This document shows positions 1 through 5,251 of a stretch of DNA of 5,251 nucleotides, one piece after another. The notes below the pieces were generated by a model. It did not search any database. It saw only the letters and a program-made list of their open reading frames with translations, and was not told the origin of the DNA. The DNA comes from Hyphomicrobiales bacterium. GTDB lineage: Bacteria > Pseudomonadota > Alphaproteobacteria > Rhizobiales > Devosiaceae. The stretch is from assembly GCA_015487985.1 (NCBI GenBank), contig WFOP01000264.1:1-5251 (forward strand). The letters are read 5' to 3'. Position 1 is the first letter of the stretch. Each line of letters opens with the position of its first letter. The translations under genes and the position numbers were made by a program.

Positions 1-1843
1 AGGATGAGGAGGGTTGAGCTGCAACCATGGCAGAGCTTATGGAAGAGGCAATACCGGCAACATTTTTGCTTAAATCACTGGTGCTGAAACGTGTGCCCGC
101 ATACCAGTTGGGCTGATAACCCCCGCGCTGTTCTTCAATGGTATGGCGGGCAAATTCCCCTTCGAGCCTTTTCGCCCATGGTTTTTCTACTCCAAGAGCG
201 ATGGCATAGGGCAGAATTTCCTCAAACCGTTCCACACTGAAGTCAGGCTCGTTTTCAAAATTGAGACGGTTTTCCTCGGCGGTTTCAAGATACATTTTGA
301 ACCCTTCGATCTGATCCATGATTTTGCGCCCGTGAACAGTGGGCGCCCGCATCAGGAATATAAACAGCACGTTGATCACCCCGATTGAAACGGTGGCAAT
401 CAGGGGCACGTCAATGTTCAGGGAGGAAAATAAAAAGGTCATGCTTCCGGCCATGTTTATCCCCACGATGCCAAACCAGACAAAAACCACGATTCTGCCG
501 ACAGCGCTGGCCCCCTTCATGCTGGAAAAGCCAAAAGTTAATGCGATTGCAGCAATCGCCACGGAAAGAACAACAAGACCTTGCACCGGTAGCAGAATGC
601 CCCCCATGATCATGGCAAAAACGCCGGCAATTGAAAGCGCGACGCCCACCCCCGAATAAACAAAATTATTGAAAAAATAAGCGTTCTGATTTTCCGAAAC
701 GATCGCTTTGATAAATTTTGCTTTGTTGGAATTGAGGCTTCTCCCGGTTGATTTTTTGATTGTCAGTGTGTCCCGTTTCTCCAGATAGCGGCTGATTACG
801 GCCTCTCCGCGCGGTAATGGTTTTTCCGGGGCGCGCAAATGGGTAAGTGTGATTCGTTTCTTTTCGTCTTTGCCAATTTTTAACAGCCCCTTAGTCGCCA
901 GAGAAACAAGCGCTGCCGAATAGGCCGCCCAGCCGTTCTTCTTCCAGCCCATATTGTGAATAAAATGGGTGAGGGCGGGCGAATAGCCCTCAGGGGGGCG
1001 AAACAGGGGAATAATCGGTCCCTTTTGCGGATCTTGTCCCACGGCCCGCCAGGCAAAATAAAAGTAGAGCGATACCAGCATCAATGCCAATAATGGAAAT
1101 ACTGTTTTGCGATGATCTGACAGGAAATAGAGCAGTTTTTGCATACCCGCAGGCTCAGCCATGATCCCCTTCTCAAACAAAACCGCAACGCTTAGTCCCT
1201 CGCGGGGCAAAAAGGGGCGGGTACTGCGGAAAACAGCGACATTGTCGGAAGTTCGGGCAAATTTGGCATCTGTTTGCGTTGATCCCTGCGCGCCGGTATA
1301 GGCCGCCAGTTCGATGATTTTTGCGCCCTCGGGTAATGTTACCCGTGCCACTGCCGTTTCAATGGGGAAACTCCAAAAGTTTCCGGTGGCATTCCAGTAA
1401 AGTTCGTCATGGGTGCTGAAATATCGCGCCATGCGCGTCATGGTGTAACGGATGGTATAGGTAAAGGTCCGGTAGGGGAGGAAAACGCTGGACTCACCGA
1501 TATAAATGCGGGTGCCCCCTGCAATCGAAGATGTAAAGTATGGCTCGGGTTCCCCGTCCTTCTCAATGGAAATGATGGTCAGTTTTGATTGAATAACCGA
1601 TCCCTCATTCCCCACCAGAGTGGTGGGAATATCACGAAATATTCCACGTTTGATCTGGTTTCCTTCGGCGTTGACCGTAATGGTTTCGGTAACGTCAACA
1701 CTGCCATCCTTGAGCAAAATGATGTTGGAAGAATACGAACGAATGACCTCGGCAGAGATTGAAGAAAATGCGGTGCTGACAAAAACCGCGAGGCTGATGA
1801 AAATCAGGCCTAAATATCTGGCAGTAATTTTTCGAAAAACCAT
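1..1843 (-). CDS. DUF2207 family membrane protein, C-terminal end cut by window edge
   Basis: This gene encodes a predicted inner-membrane protein of the DUF2207 family; its biochemical role is unknown. The first 614 residues are visible and run off the left edge without a stop. Residues 1-31 look like a signal peptide (basic start, hydrophobic core, cleavage near Ser-Ile-Ser-Ala31). A beta-rich extracytoplasmic domain follows and carries the family hallmark RGIFRDIP at 66-73. Membrane segments are predicted at about 248-265, 397-418, 420-439, 450-472 and 479-498. The conserved C-terminal cytoplasmic signatures are present: TVHGRKIMDQIEGFK from 502 and LPYAIALGVEKPW at 544-556. The last visible residues are Ser-rich, as expected just before the low-complexity tail, so little is probably missing. 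The start is the ATG at 1843, 23 bases after the lemA stop. An AAGG sits rather far upstream, so the ribosome site is weak and coupling to lemA is likely. No frameshift was seen. The family call is firm and the function is open. Confidence 0.9.
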   Translation of the reverse strand, partial: MVFRKITARYLGLIFISLAVFVSTAFSSISAEVIRSYSSNIILLKDGSVDVTETITVNAEGNQIKRGIFRDIPTTLVGNEGSVIQSKLTIISIEKDGEPEPYFTSSIAGGTRIYIGESSVFLPYRTFTYTIRYTMTRMARYFSTHDELYWNATGNFWSFPIETAVARVTLPEGAKIIELAAYTGAQGSTQTDAKFARTSDNVAVFRSTRPFLPREGLSVAVLFEKGIMAEPAGMQKLLYFLSDHRKTVFPLLALMLVSLYFYFAWRAVGQDPQKGPIIPLFRPPEGYSPALTHFIHNMGWKKNGWAAYSAALVSLATKGLLKIGKDEKKRITLTHLRAPEKPLPRGEAVISRYLEKRDTLTIKKSTGRSLNSNKAKFIKAIVSENQNAYFFNNFVYSGVGVALSIAGVFAMIMGGILLPVQGLVVLSVAIAAIALTFGFSSMKGASAVGRIVVFVWFGIVGINMAGSMTFLFSSLNIDVPLIATVSIGVINVLFIFLMRAPTVHGRKIMDQIEGFKMYLETAEENRLNFENEPDFSVERFEEILPYAIALGVEKPWAKRLEGEFARHTIEEQRGGYQPNWYAGTRFSTSDLSKNVAGIASSISSAMVAAQPSSS

Positions 1844-1866
1844 TTTTGCAAAAATGCCTTTTTGAA

Positions 1867-2430
1867 TCAGTTGAAATCAACCTTGGGAACAGCGCGGTCC
1901 GCTTCATTTTCCAATTCAAAATATTCAGCCATCGTGAAATTAAACTGATTGGCAACAAGGTTGGAGGGGAACGATTCCACCAGCACATTCATATTACGCA
2001 CGGCCCCGTTATAGTAACGCCGGGAAAGCTGAATTTCATCTTCCACATTGCGCAGCGTGTCCTGAAATTCCAGAAATGTGGTATTGGCCTTGAGGTCCGG
2101 GTAGCTTTCAGCAACCGCCATCAAACGCCCAAGAGCGCCCGAAAGCATGCCCTCCAGACCGGCCCTTTCTGCGGGGCTGGAATTGCCCGCCCCCTGAACA
2201 GCAGCCCGCGCTTCGGTAACAGCTTTGAGCGTGTCCGATTCGTGATCCATATACCCTTTGACCGTTTCAAGCATGTTGGGAATGAGATTGGCACGGCGCT
2301 TGAGTTGCACATCAATCCCCGACCAGCCCTCTTCAACCAGCTGCCGGTTTTTGACCAGCTTGTTGTAAATCACAATCCCGAAAATAATGATTGCGACGAC
2401 GATGAGTGCGATTATCAGACCCAAATCCAT
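1867..2430 (-). CDS. lemA: LemA family membrane-anchored protein
   Basis: This gene encodes a 187-residue LemA-family protein, the usual family length. One N-terminal membrane helix (about residues 4-21, almost all Leu/Ile/Val/Ala) anchors a helical-bundle domain. The family core follows directly: residues resembling LVEEGWSGIDVQLKRRANLIP, then ETVKGYMDHE. The second conserved block covers AESYPDLKAN, the EFQDTLRNVEDEIQLSRRYYN region and a VESFPSNLVA segment. The protein ends in a short acidic/basic tail (KVDFN). LemA proteins are envelope proteins of unresolved function, often encoded next to DUF2207 genes, as here; the two products probably act together, which is inference from context. The ATG at 2430 is supported by AAGAGG at 2442-2437, six bases upstream. 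The gene begins 147 bases after rnhA ends, so it probably has its own promoter. Confidence 0.96.
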   Translation of the reverse strand: MDLGLIIALIVVAIIIFGIVIYNKLVKNRQLVEEGWSGIDVQLKRRANLIPNMLETVKGYMDHESDTLKAVTEARAAVQGAGNSSPAERAGLEGMLSGALGRLMAVAESYPDLKANTTFLEFQDTLRNVEDEIQLSRRYYNGAVRNMNVLVESFPSNLVANQFNFTMAEYFELENEADRAVPKVDFN

Positions 2431-2461
2431 AATAGACCTCTTGTTTTAATTGCGCAGTGCT

Positions 2462-2490
2462 TGAATATTGCCGATGAAAAAATTGAACAA
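2462..2490 (-). promoter_or_regulatory. possible promoter for lemA-DUF2207
   Basis: Reading the minus strand, TTGTTC (2490-2485) and TATTCA (2467-2462) are separated by 17 bases, with the TATTCA about 30 bases before the lemA start. The -35 matches the sigma-70 consensus fairly well and the -10 poorly. It is supported mainly by its position in the only sizeable gap upstream of lemA. Confidence 0.25.
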
Positions 2491-2492
2491 AC

Positions 2493-2572
2493 TATGCATT
2501 GCGCGCGAATGTGTCACTGAAATTTAGTGGGCGCAAGTGGTGAGTGCAAGTTGTGGGTGCAAGTGATGCATA
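2493..2572 (-). repeat. nested inverted repeats in the rnhA-lemA gap
   Basis: Three inverted pairs share this gap. The outermost is TATGCAT (2493-2499) with ATGCATA (2566-2572). Inside it, TTGCGC (2499-2504) pairs with GCGCAA (2531-2536). Innermost, CACT (2515-2518) pairs with AGTG (2526-2529) around a 7-base AT-rich loop. A minus-strand transcript of rnhA-lemA could fold this region into a branched or nested structure. The stems are short (4-7 pairs), and no U-tract directly follows a stem, so this is not a classical terminator. It may be an mRNA processing or regulatory element, or chance. Confidence 0.4.
2526..2564. repeat. three tandem 13-bp repeats
   Basis: On the plus strand there are three head-to-tail 13-base units: agtgggcgcaagt, ggtgagtgcaagt and tgtgggtgcaagt. 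The shared core is GTG(G/A)G(C/T)GCAAGT. They begin 14 bases beyond the rnhA stop on the rnhA-lemA transcript side. The repeat is directly visible. Its role is unknown: it could be a set of protein-binding sites before lemA, an RNA element, or a decayed microsatellite-like duplication. Confidence 0.8.
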
Positions 2573-2577
2573 AATTC

Positions 2578-3027
2578 TTACCCCTGCTTGAACGGCTCCA
2601 TGCCCTCATTGGCCAACTGGTCCGCTCTTTCGTTCATTTCATCCCCGGCATGCCCCTTGAGCCAGTGCCATTCAATCGTATGGCGCTGCACCGCCTCATC
2701 CAGCAGTTTCCAAAGGTCGGCATTCTTGACCGGCTTTTTGGCGGACGTTTTCCAGCCGTTGCGCTTCCAGTTGTGTATCCAACTGGTCAGCCCGTCTTTG
2801 ACATACTTTGAATCCGTGAACATATCTATGTGGCAGGGGCGCTTGAGCGAGTTCAACGCTTCAATGGCGGCGTTGAGTTCCATACGGTTGTTGGTGGTGT
2901 CAGGGGCACCCCCCTTCAGTTCTTTAACGTGACCGTTAAATTGCAATACGACCCCCCAGCCCCCCGGTCCCGGATTGCCTGAACAGGCGCCATCTGTGTG
3001 GATTGTCACGCGTTCTGATTTGTTCAA
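2578..3027 (-). CDS. rnhA: ribonuclease HI
   Basis: Cytoplasmic RNase HI cuts the RNA strand of RNA-DNA hybrids, removing R-loops and Okazaki primers. The product is 149 residues, close to the E. coli enzyme (155). All catalytic residues are visible: Asp12 in [14 protein letters not shown], Glu50 in NNRMEL, Asp72 in FTDSKYV, His126 in KGHAG and Asp136 in [11 protein letters not shown]. The Trp/Lys-rich basic protrusion used for hybrid binding lies at about 83-99. The start is a TTG that overlaps the ispH stop as TTGA; GGGAG lies eight bases upstream. An in-frame GTG at codon 7 would give a shorter protein, but it lacks a ribosome site and leaves only five residues before the first catalytic Asp. 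Overlap with ispH implies co-transcription and translational coupling. The stop is TAA. Confidence 0.97.
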   Translation of the reverse strand: MNKSERVTIHTDGACSGNPGPGGWGVVLQFNGHVKELKGGAPDTTNNRMELNAAIEALNSLKRPCHIDMFTDSKYVKDGLTSWIHNWKRNGWKTSAKKPVKNADLWKLLDEAVQRHTIEWHWLKGHAGDEMNERADQLANEGMEPFKQG

Positions 3028-3974
3028 GTTCGCAGCTCCCGGGGGACATTAAAGGCAATGTCCTCACGCGCGGTGACATGGCTGGTTACCAGGATGTCAT
3101 AGCGAGCGGCAAAGGCGTGCAATATTTCATCCACCAGCGTTTCAGGGGCAGAGGCCCCCGCAGTAATGCCCAGACTTTGAATGCCATCAAACAATTGCCA
3201 GTCAATCTCATCGGCGCGTTGCACCAGTGTTGATATCGCACACCCCGAACGCTCCGCCACCTCCACCAGCCGCATGGAATTTGATGAATTGGGTGCCCCC
3301 ACCACGATCATGGCATCCACATCGGGTGCCACCTGTTTAACGGCCTCCTGCCGGTTGGTGGTGGCATAGCAGATATCTTCCTTGGGGGTGCTTTTGATTT
3401 CAGGGAAGCGCCGATGAAGAATAGCGATGATTTTTGCCGTATCATCCAGCGAAAGGGTGGTTTGGGTGACAAAGGCCAAAGGCGTGTTGTCGCGTGGTGA
3501 AAACTGCTCAGCGTCGCTTTCCGTTTCAATCAGCGAAATGGCTTTTTCGTTGAGCTGGCCCATCGTGCCCACCACTTCGGGGTGCCCGCGATGACCAATC
3601 AGAATTATATGGCGGCCCTCAGCTGCAAGGCGCTGCGCTTCCACATGGACTTTGGAAACCAGGGGACAGGTGGCGTCCAGCACAAACATATTTCGGCTTT
3701 TTGCTTTCTCCGGCACCGACTTTGCCACCCCGTGAGCCGAAAAGATCACCGGCGCATCCGTGTCGGGAATTTCGCTCAGGGTTTCAACAAATATGGCCCC
3801 CTTTTCCCGCAAGCCATCCACCACATATTTGTTGTGGACAATTTCATGGCGGACATAAACCGGCGCGCCGTATTTTTGCAGGGCGCGCTCAACAATCTGG
3901 ATGGCGCGGTCCACCCCGGCGCAAAAGCCGCGCGGGGAACAAAGAACAATGGAGAGTTTTGGTAACGATGTCAT
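3024..3974 (-). CDS. ispH: 4-hydroxy-3-methylbut-2-enyl diphosphate reductase
   Basis: IspH (LytB) is a cytoplasmic [4Fe-4S] enzyme that reduces HMBPP to IPP and DMAPP, the last step of the MEP isoprenoid pathway. The product is 316 residues, the same length as E. coli IspH. The three cluster cysteines are Cys18 ([12 protein letters not shown]), Cys103 (DATCPLV) and Cys202 ([12 protein letters not shown]). Substrate-pocket residues are present: His47 (IVHNKYVV), His81 (SAHGV), His131/Glu133 (GHPEV), Thr170 (VTQTTLS) and the NSSNS loop at 229-233. The C-terminal ITAGASAPE motif is intact. The reading frame stays open far upstream into the antisense of the neighbouring gene, but homology begins at [16 protein letters not shown], so the ATG at 3974 is chosen. 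No Shine-Dalgarno precedes it, which suggests a leaderless or very short-leader mRNA. The gene overlaps rnhA downstream and diverges from the PPDK-like gene upstream. Confidence 0.98.
   Translation of the reverse strand: MTSLPKLSIVLCSPRGFCAGVDRAIQIVERALQKYGAPVYVRHEIVHNKYVVDGLREKGAIFVETLSEIPDTDAPVIFSAHGVAKSVPEKAKSRNMFVLDATCPLVSKVHVEAQRLAAEGRHIILIGHRGHPEVVGTMGQLNEKAISLIETESDAEQFSPRDNTPLAFVTQTTLSLDDTAKIIAILHRRFPEIKSTPKEDICYATTNRQEAVKQVAPDVDAMIVVGAPNSSNSMRLVEVAERSGCAISTLVQRADEIDWQLFDGIQSLGITAGASAPETLVDEILHAFAARYDILVTSHVTAREDIAFNVPRELRT
3036..3040 (-). promoter_or_regulatory. ribosome binding site supporting the rnhA TTG start
   Basis: GGGAG on the minus strand lies inside the last codons of ispH, eight bases before the TTG at 3027. 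No comparable site precedes the alternative in-frame GTG six codons later. The site therefore favours the TTG start and coupling of rnhA to ispH translation. Confidence 0.55.
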
Positions 3975-3980
3975 AAAAAT

Positions 3981-4009
3981 TTGATGCTTTGTGTGGTCAA
4001 GGAAGTCAA
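3981..4009 (-). promoter_or_regulatory. possible ispH promoter giving a leaderless mRNA
   Basis: Reading the minus strand, TTGACT (4009-4004, within CTTGAC) is followed after 17 bases by CATCAA (3986-3981). The -35 is strong for alphaproteobacteria and the -10 is weak. A start about seven bases past the -10 would fall on or next to the ispH ATG at 3974, fitting the missing ribosome site. A second CTTGACC (4001-3995) lies 9 bases further along and has no good -10 before the gene. Confidence 0.35.
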
Positions 4010-4077
4010 GTCCTGTTGCTCCGCGCAGCGTATCAGGGCAGAGTGGAATTGAATATTGTTTATTTGAGAATTGTCTT

Positions 4078-5251
4078 GTGACCCTGGCCCAGCAAATGAT
4101 CGTGATTTCCCCCGCCCATGGCCCCGCGCCATTGTCTGCGGAACAGCGTGAATTGCTGGTGGGAAAGGCGCGCTGGACCCGCACGGTTTTTGACGCCGGT
4201 TTTTCAACGGTGCCAACCATTTGCATTACGCGCGCCGCCTGGCAGGCCTTGCAGGATGAGCGCGACAAGCCCGTTGACCGGCTTCGCACCGCCTGGGTGA
4301 CAACATTGTTCAAGCTGGTGAACAAGGGCGAAGACCCCCCCATGCTTGTGGTGCGAACTTCCGCAATTCGCCATCGCGCCGGGCTGATGGGGGTGAAGAA
4401 GGATATTGCGCCCCCGGCAAATGAAGCGGATTCGGTTGCGTTGCGCAAACCGCTTGGCCGCGCCATTCAGGCGGCATTTGATTCCTATGAAAAGTCGGAG
4501 CCGGTTTGGGCTGAGCAACAAAGCGAAAACGCGCGAAACAGTCAGATTGTGGTCATTCAGGCGACCGCGCGCGGCGACATTGATTTGTTTATGACCCGCG
4601 ATGAGCAAAGCGGCCGTTCCGGTCCTGCCCCGCTCAAGGGGCACCCGTTTCCTGATCTGGGGAACTCTGCGGAAGAAATGAAACAGATGTGTGAATTGCT
4701 TGATGTCGCCTCCGGGCGTCATATGGTTGCCTGTGTGGCAAGGTATAAAGGCAAGGTTCAGTTCATATCGGCCCGCCCCACCCCGGTTACAGCAGAAGCA
4801 GACCTTGCGGCGGCGGTGGACAGGGCCGAAGCGGGGATTTGGTCCACCCATCAGGCGGTGAAGTCCTTTAACCCTGCCAGATTGCCCTATATTTTGCATC
4901 CCCGTCTGGAGGCGGATAAAGAGCGCAAAGCCATCGCAAGCGGGCTTGGGGTGTCCCCGGGGGCGGCGAGCGGAAAAATTGTTTTTGCCCCCGAAGATGC
5001 CGTGCGCCTGAACGCCCGAGGGATACATTGCATTCTGGTGATGATGGAAACCGGCCCCATTGATGTGGAGGGCATGCAGGCGGCAACCGGCGCTTTGACG
5101 GCGCGGGGCGGCATGACTTCCCATGCGGCAATGGTGGCCAGCGTTACTGGCCGGCCATGTGTGGCCGGGGTGCGCTCATTGCAGATTGATCTGGAGAATC
5201 TGACCTGCAAGATAGGGGAGAAGAAGTTTTCTCAAGGGGACCAGATTACAA
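4078..5251 (+). CDS. PPDK-like protein with shortened ATP-grasp half, 3' end cut by window edge
   Basis: This gene is homologous to pyruvate phosphate dikinase; 391 residues are visible and the frame is open at the right edge. An ATP-grasp-like half has LVGK (Lys30), VVRTSA (Arg93), [13 protein letters not shown] (126-138) and ISARPTP (Arg233). A PPDK-style linker ([11 protein letters not shown]) follows, then the swivelling phosphohistidine domain: [15 protein letters not shown] (289-303) and [14 protein letters not shown] with the predicted phospho-acceptor His349. Compared with C. symbiosum PPDK (Lys22, Arg92, Arg337, His455), the Arg337-His455 spacing is preserved (116 versus 118). The Arg92-Arg337 stretch is about 105 residues shorter, and Asp321, Glu323 and Gln335 have no equivalents. 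ATP use is therefore doubtful. The start is taken as GTG 4078, with only a weak GAG upstream; ATG 4096 and GTG 3991 are alternatives. A C-terminal PEP/pyruvate barrel may lie beyond the window. The gene is divergent from ispH. Confidence 0.85.
   Translation, partial: MTLAQQMIVISPAHGPAPLSAEQRELLVGKARWTRTVFDAGFSTVPTICITRAAWQALQDERDKPVDRLRTAWVTTLFKLVNKGEDPPMLVVRTSAIRHRAGLMGVKKDIAPPANEADSVALRKPLGRAIQAAFDSYEKSEPVWAEQQSENARNSQIVVIQATARGDIDLFMTRDEQSGRSGPAPLKGHPFPDLGNSAEEMKQMCELLDVASGRHMVACVARYKGKVQFISARPTPVTAEADLAAAVDRAEAGIWSTHQAVKSFNPARLPYILHPRLEADKERKAIASGLGVSPGAASGKIVFAPEDAVRLNARGIHCILVMMETGPIDVEGMQAATGALTARGGMTSHAAMVASVTGRPCVAGVRSLQIDLENLTCKIGEKKFSQGDQIT

Noticed and set aside
143..659. Small plus-strand open frames opposite the DUF2207 gene
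   Set aside because: The minus strand encodes a continuous DUF2207 protein with conserved C-terminal motifs; these frames overlap each other and lack any domain.
2477..2504. Rho-independent terminator after rnhA (T6 run on the minus strand)
   Set aside because: The T-run is not directly preceded by a GC-rich hairpin; the nearest stem ends about a dozen or more bases earlier.
1846..2520. Plus-strand open frame of 224 codons opposite lemA
   Set aside because: It is antisense to a well-supported LemA gene and has no recognisable domain or ribosome site.
2493..2572. CRISPR array or mobile-element ends
   Set aside because: The repeat units are 13 bp with no spacers, the inverted arms are only 7 bp, and there is no transposase or target-site duplication.
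2527..2932. Plus-strand open frames opposite rnhA
   Set aside because: They are shadows of the RNase HI gene, whose catalytic residues are all present on the minus strand.
4016..4077. Plus-strand promoter for the PPDK-like gene
   Set aside because: A -10-like TATTGT is present at 4054-4059, but no acceptable -35 lies 16-18 bases upstream, so I did not call it.
3975..4466. An N-terminal extension of about 164 residues on IspH from an upstream ATG
   Set aside because: The added part is antisense to the PPDK-like gene, has no IspH homology, and would give 480 residues where the family has about 316.
4204..5124. Long minus-strand open frame of 306 codons opposite the PPDK-like gene
   Set aside because: Its composition (many His, Gly, Arg and Pro) is typical of the antisense of a GC-biased gene, it shows no domain, and the plus strand carries clear PPDK motifs throughout.

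Overview
The window looks like chromosomal DNA of an alphaproteobacterium, by eye about half G+C. The evidence is indirect: an IspH and an RNase HI of proteobacterial type encoded next to each other, a LemA/DUF2207 pair, GTG and TTG start codons, and CTTGAC-like -35 boxes. No species can be named. There is no sign of insertion sequences, phage, CRISPR, tRNA or rRNA. Coding density is high and no gene-free stretch exceeds about 150 bases.

Layout. Four genes lie on the minus strand, reading right to left. ispH (3974 to 3024) makes the last enzyme of the MEP isoprenoid pathway. rnhA (3027 to 2578), RNase HI, starts at a TTG that overlaps the ispH stop codon. After a 147-base gap holding small direct and inverted repeats comes lemA (2430 to 1867). 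A DUF2207 membrane protein follows (1843 to beyond the left edge). One gene reads right on the plus strand, divergent from ispH: a pyruvate phosphate dikinase (PPDK)-like protein (4078 to beyond the right edge).

How the parts fit. ispH and rnhA are translationally coupled housekeeping genes. lemA and the DUF2207 gene form an envelope pair of unknown biochemical role, probably transcribed from their own promoter in the 147-base gap. The PPDK-like gene is the least ordinary. Its phosphohistidine (swivelling) domain is full length with an intact GGMTSH motif, but its ATP-grasp half is about 100 residues shorter than in true PPDK and lacks the acidic metal/ATP ligands. It is probably not a normal dikinase. 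Whether a C-terminal PEP/pyruvate barrel follows cannot be seen.

The best candidates for something undescribed are that degenerate PPDK-like protein, the repeat-rich leader between rnhA and lemA, and a possibly leaderless ispH transcript. No clearly new multi-gene system is visible.
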